Assembly: GCF_014698795.1 (NCBI RefSeq)
Contig: NZ_JACJTR010000032.1
Coordinates: 1 to 64,000, forward strand
Direction of reading: 5' to 3'
Length of the DNA: 64,000 nt
From: Nostoc sp. FACHB-892
Lineage (GTDB): Bacteria > Cyanobacteriota > Cyanobacteriia > Cyanobacteriales > Nostocaceae
Shown: positions 10,075-18,505 of the stretch, one piece after another
How the letters are laid out: each line of letters opens with the position of its first letter
How positions within the stretch are numbered: position 1 is the first letter of the stretch
The notes under the pieces: model-generated
The model's input: only the letters and a program-made list of their open reading frames with translations
Database searches by the model: none
What the model was told of the DNA's origin: nothing
Made by a program: the position numbers and the translations under genes

Positions 10075-10458
10075 CTATCTACACCGTACCCAAGTTTCAG
10101 CTTCCTGCCAAAGTTTGTGCAAAAAGAACTCAGTGTGATTGCTCATGGTGGCGAAAAACACACCTACAGCATCCTTAGAATTATCTAATAGCCAAGAACC
10201 TTGTAGGGTGACTTCCATATATTCCGCATCGCAGGCACAAAGGGTGATGATCCCTGTGTGCTCTCTTTTTACCTTAGCCTTAAGCACTTCTAGTCCTGGT
10301 AAATCAGCAGGAAGCAAAAAAGAGGCGGTGCTAGGTTGAATTGATAAACTTTGCCCAACTCGCAGTCCCAAAATAACTCGCTGGGCAACCCATTCTTCTG
10401 GCGAGAGAGTAAGACATTCTAAATAAAAACTGCTTTGAGTATAAGTTAATTTCAGCAT
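10075..10458 (-). CDS. Conserved-looking unknown protein, 127 aa
   Basis: 127 residues, beta-rich at the N-terminus (MLKLTYTQSSFYLECLTLSP) with a central segment containing CACDAEYMEVTLQGSWLL. It reads like a conserved cyanobacterial family, but I cannot name a function. A 5'-truncated gene lies just upstream on the same strand (10475-10720) with a 16-base gap, so the two were probably co-transcribed before decay. No signal peptide. Confidence 0.55.
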   Translation of the reverse strand: MLKLTYTQSSFYLECLTLSPEEWVAQRVILGLRVGQSLSIQPSTASFLLPADLPGLEVLKAKVKREHTGIITLCACDAEYMEVTLQGSWLLDNSKDAVGVFFATMSNHTEFFLHKLWQEAETWVRCR

Positions 10459-10474
10459 TTCTTATGCTCTCCTG

Positions 10475-10720
10475 TTATTCCAAGCTTGCTTGCATATCTA
10501 TCCGAAGCTGTTCGGCAAAAGAAATCGCGGGGTGGATTGGTGCTTTTGGCTTTGGGAGCAGTTGCATACCAGCTTCAAACAGGGTACGTAAACGCATTCG
10601 CCTAGCGTCTCCAAGAGTTGCGGCTTGTCGCCAAACATAGCTTTTATGAGAGTTACATCTCTGATAAGCTGCGACTAACTTATAAAGAACCCTCGCTTCA
10701 AGTTTTTGGGGAAGCGGGGG
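10475..10720 (-). pseudogene. 5'-truncated gene remnant, unknown function
   Basis: The minus strand reads a continuous frame of about 80 codons, for example LEARVLYKLVAAYQRC ... TLGDARRMRLRTLFEAGMQL ... ending AISFAEQLRIDMQASLE and a stop at 10475. The segment has clear protein character but no in-frame start. It is preceded by a stop and AT-rich non-coding DNA, so the 5' part seems to be lost. An internal ATG (at 10599) would give only 40 residues. It sits directly upstream of the gene that starts at 10458 and may be a former operon partner. Confidence 0.5.
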
Positions 10721-10928
10721 TTAGAATTAACCGAAAAGTTTTCTTGTTAAATCAGGTACTAATTCATTAAACACATAATATTTGATACATAACAATCCCC
10801 CCAGCAGGGATATTTATTATTAATAAATATTGATTATTTAAGAATTATCTGTTATTAACAGTTAAGGCAGCATCAAATAAGCTTTATATAACAAGTTAAT
10901 TGCTTTATACTAAATTATCTCTGTTGTT

Positions 10929-11328
10929 TGATGCTCTCAAACCCTCACAGCGTCTTATCCCTATGGATGCAAATTAACTATATTTATTCAAGTATCTCTA
11001 GGTAGAAGTCATAAATTTATAGAATTCGTAGGATTTGAAACGGAAACTTATTTTAGTTAATGTAGTTTCAAAATAAGACTTATATTATCTGTTGAACAAT
11101 GACAAGTAGTTATTTCACATCAATAGAAGAAAGAGAAAAAATATTTTGCACAGAACTGGTTAAGTACGGTGTGGAGTATGAAGAAGCGGTTATAGCGGCT
11201 AAAATTATAGCTTCTGGGCAAGGGGATGAGCTTTTATCGCCCTCAGAGATAAAAATCGTTAAAGATGCTTGCAAAAAGTGGTCAGAACAGAATCAGCGCT
11301 TAAAGCGTTTGAAAGCTGTTGTAAATTA
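10929..11328. repeat. Direct repeat copy 2 (about 400 bp)
   Basis: Same segment as 8553-8958, starting TGATGCTCTCAAACCCTCAC and running through the small gene. Differences are scattered single bases (for example CTTTATTTAAG against ATTTATTCAAG). The shared upstream part presumably carries the promoter. The joins with unique sequence are sharp at the 5' side. Confidence 0.9.
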
Positions 11329-11329
11329 A
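11099..11329 (+). CDS. Small unknown helical protein, copy 2
   Basis: 76 residues, almost the same as the protein at 8723-8959 (P2T, L6F and F-to-L in the DEFLSPSE segment, with the last two residues missing). The frame and leader are kept. The duplication suggests a mobile or dosage-selected segment. Function unknown. Confidence 0.62.
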   Translation: MTSSYFTSIEEREKIFCTELVKYGVEYEEAVIAAKIIASGQGDELLSPSEIKIVKDACKKWSEQNQRLKRLKAVVN

Positions 11330-11367
11330 ATTTTAACTAATATGTTTGGAGACGGGACATTGAATAA

Positions 11368-12093
11368 TTAAAGAGCTAATAAAAGGATTGCATAGCCGAA
11401 CGCACCTAATGCAAACGCCCAAAAGCAGCTTTCTCGCTCTTCTGGTAGTTCTTCCTTAAGGACATTGAGTACAATACCTCCCGATAAAAAGGCGAAGAGA
11501 ACCGCGATAGCCGCCTGATGAATTACTGTGCCAATGCCAATTACCCAACCAACTATAATCGCAGCTACTAACAACCACCGCCCAATCCGATCATATATTT
11601 GTTTGTGGTTTTCGCGCAAACCATTATCGTTGACTATAAAATGCAGTGCCATCGCAAAAGAATAGAACAATAAACTCTTGATACTTGATTCTTCTCGGTG
11701 TACTAACAAGTAGCCAATTAAGGCGTTATAAACAGCAAAAGAAGCAATATGTATCCAAAAAACGTCTAAAGCAGTAACATCTCCCTTGCCTGCTTTTTGA
11801 TTGCGTTGACGCGACTTGTTTGCGAATCGTTCTAAGCCATAGAACACTGCTAAACCTAAAAGTGCCACCAAATAAACGTGATGCTCTAAAAAAGCAAGTC
11901 CAATAGTCAAACTGCTTTGGAGTGTTATTTGGGCTTTACTCAGTTCTGGCAAGATGTGGACAAACACATAAGCGACAGATACCCCACTGCCAAATGAGAG
12001 CCAACGACTACGCGGTTTAGCTCTAATAAATTGTAGTGTACCTGAGAACAAATGTATGATGGCTAAGGCGATCGCACATATTGCAGTGATCAT
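11368..12093 (-). CDS. Multi-pass membrane protein, ZIP-transporter-like
   Basis: 241 residues with about seven to eight membrane helices. An early helix with GVSVAYVFVHILPEL and later histidine-bearing helices (LEHHVYLVALLGL, AMALHFIVNDNGL) match the general pattern of ZIP-family metal permeases, where His/Glu/Asp within helices bind metal. The basic loop KSRQRNQKAGKGD would be cytoplasmic. The match is by topology and motif spacing, not certain; the metal-site pairs of canonical ZIP proteins (HxxxExxE type) are not obvious. It may be a divergent homologue or another metal-related membrane protein. It is monocistronic in appearance. Confidence 0.55.
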   Translation of the reverse strand: MITAICAIALAIIHLFSGTLQFIRAKPRSRWLSFGSGVSVAYVFVHILPELSKAQITLQSSLTIGLAFLEHHVYLVALLGLAVFYGLERFANKSRQRNQKAGKGDVTALDVFWIHIASFAVYNALIGYLLVHREESSIKSLLFYSFAMALHFIVNDNGLRENHKQIYDRIGRWLLVAAIIVGWVIGIGTVIHQAAIAVLFAFLSGGIVLNVLKEELPEERESCFWAFALGAFGYAILLLAL

Positions 12094-12140
12094 GCTTTTA
12101 TGCGGTTATTTTTGAGAATGTGGTGGCAGAATGTGATCCA

Positions 12141-12390
12141 ATGGATCAGATTTTGCCGACTAGCGAACGCTAAGTCCGACCGATGACTAAGCTAGAACCA
12201 CGTTAACAGCTTATTGTGTGGCAGTCCGCAATACAAAAAGTCGGTGGTCAAGTTCCCAGTGGGCGTATTGTTAAGGGAATTGTAGAACAACTACAAGATT
12301 TGCCGCTATTTAGAGCAAGAGATTTTTGTTGAATAGGTGACGTTTTTACTATAACTAAGCTCTTTGGAACTAATGAAATTAACCGTTGCA
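12141..12390 (+). pseudogene. Decayed relative of the repeated plasmid gene family
   Basis: Reading this frame through its stops gives ILPTSER*VRPMTKLEPR*, then WQSAIQKVGGQVPSGRIVKG and DLPLFRARDFC*IGDVFTIT. This matches the middle of the gene at 26252 (PTSEVQVRPLAKLEPQQQPEAWQQAVEKAEGKVPSGRIVKD). Three in-frame stops mark it as dead. The RDFC-IGDVF continuation differs from the 26252 copy, so it comes from another branch of the family. It shows that the family was present outside the 26-40 kb cluster. Confidence 0.7.
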
Positions 12391-12655
12391 CAGCTTTAGG
12401 AAATTATCTTAAGACAATTAACTCAAAACTAAAAAGAGAAACATTATGAGTTTTAAGCCTTAATTTTGGAGCGCATTTACACCAGAGCGATCGCCTGAAG
12501 CTGTCTTCGTATCCTTTGGAGAAGGCAACAGATAATGCAGAAGGGTTTGGATTGGTGACAAAAATTTGCGGTTTCAAGCAAATAGTCCGTCATTCTACAA
12601 TTGACACTGGTTTTGAAAATGTCTTATATAGAATAAGAAGTATATTTTTAGACCT
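12391..12655. other. Intergenic region
   Basis: AT-rich spacer with a HIP1-like GCGATCGC near 12486. No gene is seen. The promoter of the Hpt gene presumably lies in the AT-rich tract just before 12656. Confidence 0.3.
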
Positions 12656-13087
12656 ATGAGCTACCGAACTAGTCATCTAAGTGATACTCAAGCGCTCGAA
12701 GCAATTGTGGAAAATTTTGAAATTCCCAATTTACATCTGGTAATTGATTTGCGTATTTTACAAGATTTGCAAACCATGTTGGACAGCGATGGCGATCAAT
12801 TTGTTGCCGAGTTGCTGAATATTTATTTAACAGATACTCCACTTAGAATGCAGATGATTAAGGATGCTGCCGCCAATGGTGAGCGAACAAAACTACAAAA
12901 AGCGGCTCATGCTTTGCGCTCTCCTAGCGTTAGTATTGGTGCAGCAAGGTTGGGAATGATGTGTCAAAGTCTAGAAATTTCTGCCGATAACCAATTATGG
13001 GCTGAACTATCTCAAATGATTAATCAAATAGAGAGCGAATATAGAAATGTCGTAAAGTTTATCCAAAATTTTATCTTTAATCGTTAA
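12656..13087 (+). CDS. Hpt domain phosphotransfer protein
   Basis: 143 residues. The Hpt signature is clear at about residues 82-95 (KAAHALRSPSVSIGAARLG), where the histidine of AHALRS is the expected phospho-accepting residue. The surrounding helices (FVAELLNIYLTDTPLRMQMI and a C-terminal helix) fit a four-helix Hpt bundle, with no kinase or receiver domain attached. Such stand-alone proteins relay phosphate between hybrid kinases and response regulators. No kinase or regulator lies nearby in this window, so the partner is unknown. Confidence 0.85.
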   Translation: MSYRTSHLSDTQALEAIVENFEIPNLHLVIDLRILQDLQTMLDSDGDQFVAELLNIYLTDTPLRMQMIKDAAANGERTKLQKAAHALRSPSVSIGAARLGMMCQSLEISADNQLWAELSQMINQIESEYRNVVKFIQNFIFNR

Positions 13088-13439
13088 TAACTTTACAAAC
13101 CTATTCCTTTGATGATGATCATTACCTTAACTTTGGTTGCGAGCAAAAGTAATTTTCTATGCTTTAGTTGCAAGGTTAAAAATTAGAATAATTACCCTTT
13201 TTTCATTGGTTAACTGTACGGTGCTCAACTGTCTTAACGGTGTTGGAAAAAAACTAAAGCCAAAAAGATTAAAATTTAAACATTGCTGTCCCTTTCATTT
13301 TCAATTTACTAGTTCTAAAATATGCCCTAGCCTGCACAACCAGGCAAACCCTGCATCTGACGTGAAGAAATTAAGTAGGCTTGGCTTAAGTAAATAATCA
13401 AAGCACCTGCTTTCGTAGTCTTTTAATTAGTATCTATGC
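13088..13439. other. Intergenic region
   Basis: A plus-strand frame at 13137-13397 lacks a convincing start and protein character. Nothing else is seen. Confidence 0.35.
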
Positions 13440-13724
13440 TTATGAATGCCAAATAGTTTCATACTCTCTAACGAAAAATTGTACCTGCCTCAAAACTAAA
13501 TGGATCATGGCGGAAGAAGTTTTCCAAGATGAAATTATGGAATTTGCCCAGCAGTCTAATAATTCAATCCCAACTAATTCGGAATTATTATCCCAACTAA
13601 ATCTAAGTAAGTAATCATCATAGCCAGGCGTCCGACACTGAATAAATTTTTCAGTAATAGTGCCAGAAATGAACCCGTTATCAGTAAGAATTTTAGTGAG
13701 AATTGCAGCGTGTATGCTATCCAT
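13440..13724 (-). CDS. Small unknown protein, 94 aa
   Basis: 94 residues starting MDSIHAAILTKILTDNGFIS, with mixed alpha/beta character and several aromatic residues. There is no membrane segment. I do not recognise the family and the gene is isolated. The start is the only ATG, but its ribosome binding site is weak. Confidence 0.42.
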   Translation of the reverse strand: MDSIHAAILTKILTDNGFISGTITEKFIQCRTPGYDDYLLRFSWDNNSELVGIELLDCWANSIISSWKTSSAMIHLVLRQVQFFVREYETIWHS

Positions 13725-14404
13725 TAAAGTGCCTCAAATATTATTTAGAGCGCCGTTACAGAAATTTCTGAAAACGACGATTTATTGACAACTATAATGC
13801 TCCAGCTTGAACTCCTAGCAATGCATTACCTGATGTGCCCTGCCAGCAAGATAGTTCATCCCTAGATTAGTTTGTTGATGGTGCTATGTCTCCTGTGGAT
13901 CTACTTCAATTAGCTTTATGACACCTTTAACTGAATCCGTAGGAAAACGGAGCTAGCGGCGTCAAAACCCTTTCCTATTTATCTTTGAAATTTTTTCTTC
14001 TTATAAAGATTTATTAAAGCTGTAGAAATTGAAAAATTCATTAATGCCCAGCAAGGCTAATTAAGAATATTGTTTGAGACTGAGGATACAGCGAGATGGA
14101 AATAGCCTTGCCTCAGACTTCGCCACGGAGGTGTAAATTTTCATAATCCTACCCTCTCTAAATCATAGTCAGTCACTCGTGCGATGGGCGAAGCCCCGCC
14201 AAGGGCGATCGCATCTCTGAAAGTAAAAACCTCATCAAACCAATTCGCAATTCGCAATTCGCAATTGCAGAGGAAATTAGAAATTAAGCCCTTGGGGTGC
14301 AAAGCTAACATGCTAATCTTTGATTAAGTGATAAGTTTCAGTTATCAGTAATTTTAATTGCGAATTGCGAATTGGTAATTGCGACGGGACAAGGTTAATC
14401 ATGG
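13725..14404. other. Gene-free region with heptamer repeats
   Basis: Two arrays of heptameric short tandem repeats: CAATTCG units at about 14242-14268, and the complementary GCGAATT type at about 14356-14384. A decayed-looking segment lies between, and a HIP1 site is near 14205. These repeats are typical of Nostoc-type genomes. No gene is seen. Confidence 0.6.
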
Positions 14405-14650
14405 TTATGCCTCCTGACTGGACAATAGACTCCACAGGTAATCAATTCGTTTCCAAGCGATCGCAGCTTGCCGTGGAGAACAACTCAAACCATAAGCGCG
14501 ACGAGCATCGTAATTACCCTTGATTCCCTTGGCTACTCCAATGGGAACCCCAAAAGCCACCTCACGAATACCGGGTTCAAAGCTTCGGTCTTCATGAGAG
14601 AACCGTACTTGCGTAATCTGATTTCCAATTTGGTCTGTCCAGAGGGTCAA
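14405..14650 (-). pseudogene. 3' remnant of a C5-cytosine methyltransferase gene
   Basis: The segment reads WTDQIGNQITQVRFSHEDRS ... YGLSCSPRQAAIAWKRIDYL and a stop at 14405. The ending resembles the C-terminal motif of cytosine methyltransferases (a G-x-S-x-x-P-x-Q-A-A-x-A-W-x-R-I type helix). The 5' remnant (15110-15301) lies beyond an inserted four-helix-bundle gene and its flanking heptamer arrays. The central catalytic part, including the Pro-Cys motif, is missing, so the locus cannot make an active enzyme. The assignment of this 3' piece is less certain than that of the 5' piece. Confidence 0.55.
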
Positions 14651-14689
14651 ACCAATTCGCAATTCGCAATTCGCAATTCGCAATTAATT
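14651..14689. repeat. Heptamer repeat array bounding the four-helix-bundle gene
   Basis: About five units of CAATTCG at the 3' side of the gene at 14684-15055. The array overlaps the stop of that gene. The equivalent array at the other side is 15076-15108, in inverted orientation. Confidence 0.8.
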
Positions 14690-15055
14690 GAGCTTGTTGA
14701 TTTTCTCTTTCACCTTTCGACTAGATGAAACCAGAATCTTTCCAATTTCTCTAGTTTCTTGAAGCAAGGACTCAAACTTACTTTTATCAACCAGTTCTGA
14801 CTCTATTAATATTTCCAGCCAGTATTCAGTTTCTCTTTCTTCTTTTAGTGCAATTTCTAGCTTGCTAAGAAAATCTTTATCAGATTGTGCCGATTGAGCA
14901 ACTCTTACATTAGGCCCAATCGCAGTACCACTTCGTAACAACTGCTTTGATAAAGTACGGCAAACACCAGATTTTTCATCTAGGAAAGTGCAAGCTTTAA
15001 CTATTCTTATTGCCAAAGCTTTAGTTCTATTAGCAATACTAATATTTTGATTCAT
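14684..15055 (-). CDS. Four-helix-bundle (S23/IVP-type) protein
   Basis: 123 residues from the ATG at 15055, which has AGGAG 9 bases upstream. The sequence is helical throughout (SIANRTKALAIRIVKACTFL, TLSKQLLRSGTAIGPNVRVA, DFLSKLEIALKEERETEYWL). It carries the signature of the four-helix-bundle family named for proteins encoded in 23S rRNA intervening sequences and related to the Avd accessory protein of diversity-generating retroelements. Upstream, the frame is continuous with a repeat-derived segment and the start of a cytosine methyltransferase, which shows that the gene has been inserted there. No reverse transcriptase or template repeat is nearby, so a retroelement link is not supported. 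Heptamer arrays flank it on both sides. Confidence 0.82.
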   Translation of the reverse strand: MNQNISIANRTKALAIRIVKACTFLDEKSGVCRTLSKQLLRSGTAIGPNVRVAQSAQSDKDFLSKLEIALKEERETEYWLEILIESELVDKSKFESLLQETREIGKILVSSSRKVKEKINKLN

Positions 15056-15075
15056 ATTTTTTACTCCTAATTCAT

Positions 15076-15108
15076 AATTGCGAATTGCGAATTGCGAATT
15101 GCGAATTG
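15076..15108. repeat. Heptamer repeat array, opposite boundary
   Basis: About four units of AATTGCG, the reverse complement of the units at 14651-14689. The inner side is 20 bases from the start of the four-helix-bundle gene; the outer side touches the methyltransferase remnant. Confidence 0.8.
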
Positions 15109-15109
15109 A

Positions 15110-15301
15110 TTCTTGGCAACGGTAGTTGGTAATATCTGCGTGGATTGGAATTCCTGGTTGTTCATGACGCAATTTTGATTGAGAATAAGGGGAGATTTCG
15201 ACAAATTGCTGGACTTGGAATTTGTGGGATAGACCTGCGGCTGATATTCCGTGGTGGCAGAGTCCGCCGATGCCGGAGAAAAGTGAGAGGACTGATTTCA
15301 T
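15110..15301 (-). pseudogene. 5' remnant of a C5-cytosine methyltransferase gene
   Basis: 64 codons beginning MKSVLSLFSGIGGLCHHGIS, with the SAM-binding motif I (LFSGIGGL) of C5-cytosine methyltransferases. It continues through FVEISPYSQSKLRHEQPG and ADITNY, equivalent to motifs II and III. The coding sequence then runs into a heptamer array and the inserted four-helix-bundle gene. The catalytic Pro-Cys motif is absent. It is 26 bases downstream of an ASCH-domain gene on the same strand. Confidence 0.82.
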
Positions 15302-15327
15302 GAGGCGATGTCTACGACGGGCTACGC

Positions 15328-15714
15328 CTACGCACTCCTGACCAGTTCATCTGGCACTTCAAAAATCCCCAACCGCCCAATGTAAGGAATCGGTGCAATC
15401 TCGCGTGGATTCTCCAGCTTCCAGTGGTATTGCTCAGGCATCCCCCAGCCAGACGCAACTTGTGAGAACCGACAGTCTACTATTGTGACAATGCCAATAA
15501 CTTGACCGCGACGTAGAGAGATTAATTCTGGAATAGACACACCCATGCTTTGACAGAATATAGAGGCAATTTCATATTCCTTCTTGGTACACTTTCTCGC
15601 TGCATGGATGAGAATATCACCCCGGTAATTGATGGGCCAGCCACGATTTTCTATGTCTTTGGTAGAGTAAATAATTCCCCATGCCCAAGGCTGACGAACG
15701 GATATTGCTTTCAT
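15328..15714 (-). CDS. ASCH domain protein
   Basis: 128 residues from the ATG at 15714, chosen because the conserved ASCH start MKAISVRQPWAWGIIYSTKD begins there; the frame extends 23 codons further without domain character. ASCH signature features are visible: the QPWAW start, the KDIENRGW segment, the RGDILIHAA strand and the GQVIGIVTIVDC strand. ASCH domains are RNA-binding-like beta-barrels, and the family is linked to RNA or modified-base binding. It lies just upstream of a broken cytosine methyltransferase gene, a common plasmid/phage pairing. Confidence 0.85.
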   Translation of the reverse strand: MKAISVRQPWAWGIIYSTKDIENRGWPINYRGDILIHAARKCTKKEYEIASIFCQSMGVSIPELISLRRGQVIGIVTIVDCRFSQVASGWGMPEQYHWKLENPREIAPIPYIGRLGIFEVPDELVRSA

Positions 15715-16055
15715 AACAGTGCCTTCTGAAAATTCAGTAGTTGTTGGGCTAGAGCAATCGCCTCTAGTGGGCGAGTACACCATCGCTGTTTGCAGGACTT
15801 ACATATCGTTGGTATTGTTGTAAAAGTGGTTGGTAAATTTCAATCATTCTCAGTTGGCTGCCTTGCGTAGAAAATGATTGTAAAATTCCTGTTCTAATCC
15901 GTCAGTAGCAATTTGTTTCAACGCAACTATTTATTAGTTGGGGTATTATGATAGTGATAAAATGACGGATAGGTTTTTAAGTCTTATGCTTGTATGAAGA
16001 GACATTAGAAATAAGGAGTGGATATTTTAATCCGACTCCCTATCTGATTTTTGCT
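15715..16055. other. Intergenic region
   Basis: No gene is seen. Imperfect AT-rich hairpins occur near 15940-16020, downstream of the Rpn-type pseudogene. They may act as a terminator, but I cannot show a clear stem with a T run. Confidence 0.3.
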
Positions 16056-16878
16056 TTATCCTAATTGGTCTAACCAATTCACCAAATCGTTAACTGATGA
16101 GAAATCTAAAAGGGCTTCACCTAGTGCCTCTAATTCCTCAATAGGTAAAACTCGAATTCGCTCGATTAGTAAAGAATTAACTTCTCCAAAACGGCGATTT
16201 AGCAAACGATTTAAAAACTGAAATGCTTCTTGTTGCTTTCCTTTCTGCAAAATATCCTGATAGATAACAGATTCCTGCATAATATCCTCCCGTAAAAATT
16301 GACGAATTAAATCTTTTTCAAACCTTAAACCTGCAAATATCTCTGTACATCCAGCAATATTCTGCCTTTCATCCCTATCTGGAATTTTAGCGATATTTTG
16401 AGCTACTTGGGATAATAAAGCGGCAGGTGAATCAGTTCGAGTTAAAGGGAGGGGCAAGAGGCAATAGCGCTGGATTATCCAGAAACAAATCTGAATCTTG
16501 TTCCCATAACCGTATAACTTGATAACGGTGATTTGTGAACTCATCCGTGTATTCTTCAGTAAATGCAATAGGGTCACTGCTTTGTTGCAAGAAGATCACG
16601 ACTTGAGTTATTGGTGTGTTATATTGCCGTTTCAATCTCACATAATAGTCTAATACCCGCAAAGGAATTGGCGGATTAGATTTGGGGAGAGTCTGAAACT
16701 CAATGTGCAAAATCCGGCTACTTGTTTGCAAAAATGTGACATAATCTGCACGGATTGGATCTATTGAAAGTTCAGTTTTAAGTACTGTAACTTCTGTAGT
16801 TTTATCTGGTAGCAACCACTTGGCAAACTCGGCTGGATACAATTCAGCTAAATACTTGGCAGTATTATCGTAACTCAA
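16056..16878 (-). pseudogene. Frameshifted Rpn-family nuclease (DUF4351-type C-terminus)
   Basis: The first frame (from 16878) begins MSYDNTAKYLAELYPAEFAK and holds the PD-(D/E)XK core of the Rpn/recombination-promoting-nuclease family (IRADYVTFL ... ILHIEFQT). It breaks at about 16440 after NPALLPLAP. The second frame (to 16056) continues LTRTDSPAALLSQVAQNIAK and ends with the helical tail typical of this family (NRRFGEVNSLLIERIRVLP, then LEALGEALLDF). The two frames join if one C is removed in the CCCCTCCC tract near 16440-16452. A sequencing error cannot be excluded. The family is an abundant, often decaying gene family in cyanobacteria. Confidence 0.82.
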
Positions 16879-16906
16879 TTTCTTTCATCCTTATTTCAAT
16901 GAAAAT

Positions 16907-16972
16907 TTAGTTCTTAGCAAGCTCAATGATTTTGTTTACTTTATCAATGGTCAGGAAATTGATCTTCATCAT
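16907..16972 (-). CDS. Very short peptide gene with strong ribosome binding site
   Basis: A 21-residue frame (MMKINFLTIDKVNKIIELAK, then N and stop) is preceded by AAGGAGGAGAAG at near-ideal spacing, and the Rpn-type gene starts 28 bases after its stop. The strong Shine-Dalgarno sequence is the main support. It may be a leader peptide or a translated remnant. No function can be named. Confidence 0.35.
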   Translation of the reverse strand: MMKINFLTIDKVNKIIELAKN

Positions 16973-17102
16973 AATCTTCTCCTCCTTTTGATTTAGACTA
17001 AGGCAACAGTAGTTTTTTAATTGCTATATCTCTGGGTTGATTCCATCGCTGGAGTGCTACTTGCATGAACACTTACAATGCTCAGGTGAACTCCTGTTGT
17101 AT

Positions 17103-18494
17103 TTAATAATTAGATTTAGCCAAATTTTTAAACTGTCCAAATCTTTCGTCAAACAAGAGATTAACAGTCGTCTCACTACTAAAACGACTTTTCAAAACTG
17201 AAACTTCAAAAATGCCTTTTTGGGTAGTCTGCTTGTCGTAGTAATCTTCTCGATACAAACCCAACATCACAGCAGCTTCTTGTTCAAATCCTCCAGATTC
17301 TCGAAAATCAGCTTTGGTTGGACGCTTTTCGGAACGTGAATCAACTTCTCTTTTTAACTGCGCTAAACCCAAGACAGCACAATTGAATTGTTTAGCGATC
17401 GCTCTGAGTTGTTTCAAGATGGAGTCGATTTCTTGCACACGGTTTTCGCCACGTTCACGGCGCATTGGTTCAATCAACTGTACATAGTCCACAATCACCA
17501 AACTAACTGAACCGCAACGAGCTTGTATATCTTGCAAATCACCCTTGATTTGTGAAGTGGTGATTACAGGGTTGTCATTCAACCAAAATGGTAGCGCCAT
17601 CGCGTCAGCACAAGCTTGAGCCAAAGGATTCCAGTGAGATTCCCGGAGTCCATTGCGTTTAAAAAGCAAGTCAGCAGGAACATGAGGGGCTGCCAGCCTT
17701 GAGAGAGTCTTTTTGACCATTTGTGAGGCAGACATCTCTAAAGCAAAATAAGCGGTTGTTAAGCCGCTAGCAGCAGCCCGAATACCAATATCTAATGCCC
17801 AAGTAGACTTACCGATGCCGCCGCGACCTCCAACAACGGTCAAAGAACCGAAGGGCATCCCGCCAATTACACCATCCAAATCATAGAATCCGGTGGGGAC
17901 ATTCACCTCAATTGCATCTTCACCGTTATTGGCCAATTCAATCTCGGCATAAACGTCAGGGATGATGTCAGCCATTAGCTTCATCTGACAAGGCATAGTC
18001 AATTGGCGCAACTCTAAAAGCTTTTGTTGTCCCATTTCGATGACTGAAGTGGCAGTCATTTCGGTCAAAGGGGCATCCATAGCTGTACGCGCCATTTGTA
18101 AAGCCGTTTGGATCACCGCTCTCAATTGTGCTTTTTCTCGAATTAACTCTGCTAAAGCATCGACGTTAACTGCTGACACGCAAGAATTAAGCAAGGACGC
18201 AAGTTTATTTCTCCCGCCAATATTATGCAATAAGCCATGAGATTCCAGCCAACTGGTAACAAACAATAAATCCGTTGGTTGCTGAGACTGGTGCAATCGC
18301 ACTGCGGCTCGGTAAATGTCCTTATGCGAACCAACGTAAAAATCCTCTGGTTGCAAAATCTTAATTACACGAGCGATCGCTTCGGGGTCAAACAAAATGC
18401 CACCAAGTACTACTTCTTCAGCTTCTATCGCCTGGGGTGGTAAGTGGTTAGGCATTGAAATTACGTTATCTGGGGCAAAATCTGATGAAAACAT
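17103..18494 (-). CDS. dnaB: Replicative DNA helicase, DnaB type
   Basis: 463 residues, the usual DnaB length. The N-terminal primase-interacting domain starts at about residue 19 (PQAIEAEEVVLGGILFDPEA). The RecA-like ATPase domain has Walker A GGRGGIGKST (about 221-230), Walker B around LVIVDYVQL, and the later SRFSSETT segment. AGGAG lies upstream of the ATG, 12 bases after the preceding gene. DnaB unwinds DNA 5'-3' at the replication fork. Being carried here next to a winged-helix replication-like gene suggests plasmid replication. It is shorter than the chromosomal inteined versions some cyanobacteria carry, and no intein is seen. Confidence 0.93.
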   Translation of the reverse strand: MFSSDFAPDNVISMPNHLPPQAIEAEEVVLGGILFDPEAIARVIKILQPEDFYVGSHKDIYRAAVRLHQSQQPTDLLFVTSWLESHGLLHNIGGRNKLASLLNSCVSAVNVDALAELIREKAQLRAVIQTALQMARTAMDAPLTEMTATSVIEMGQQKLLELRQLTMPCQMKLMADIIPDVYAEIELANNGEDAIEVNVPTGFYDLDGVIGGMPFGSLTVVGGRGGIGKSTWALDIGIRAAASGLTTAYFALEMSASQMVKKTLSRLAAPHVPADLLFKRNGLRESHWNPLAQACADAMALPFWLNDNPVITTSQIKGDLQDIQARCGSVSLVIVDYVQLIEPMRRERGENRVQEIDSILKQLRAIAKQFNCAVLGLAQLKREVDSRSEKRPTKADFRESGGFEQEAAVMLGLYREDYYDKQTTQKGIFEVSVLKSRFSSETTVNLLFDERFGQFKNLAKSNY

Positions 18495-18505
18495 CGCTTT
18501 TTCTC

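Noticed and set aside
13137-13397. 86-codon plus-strand frame
   Set aside because: No ribosome binding site and no protein character.
14242-14384. Heptamer arrays as possible CRISPR repeats
   Set aside because: Units are 7 bp with no spacers of 30-40 bp between them and no cas genes nearby, so they are short tandem repeats.
14684-15055. Avd protein of a diversity-generating retroelement
   Set aside because: No reverse transcriptase, template repeat or variable repeat is visible nearby, so only the general four-helix-bundle family is claimed.
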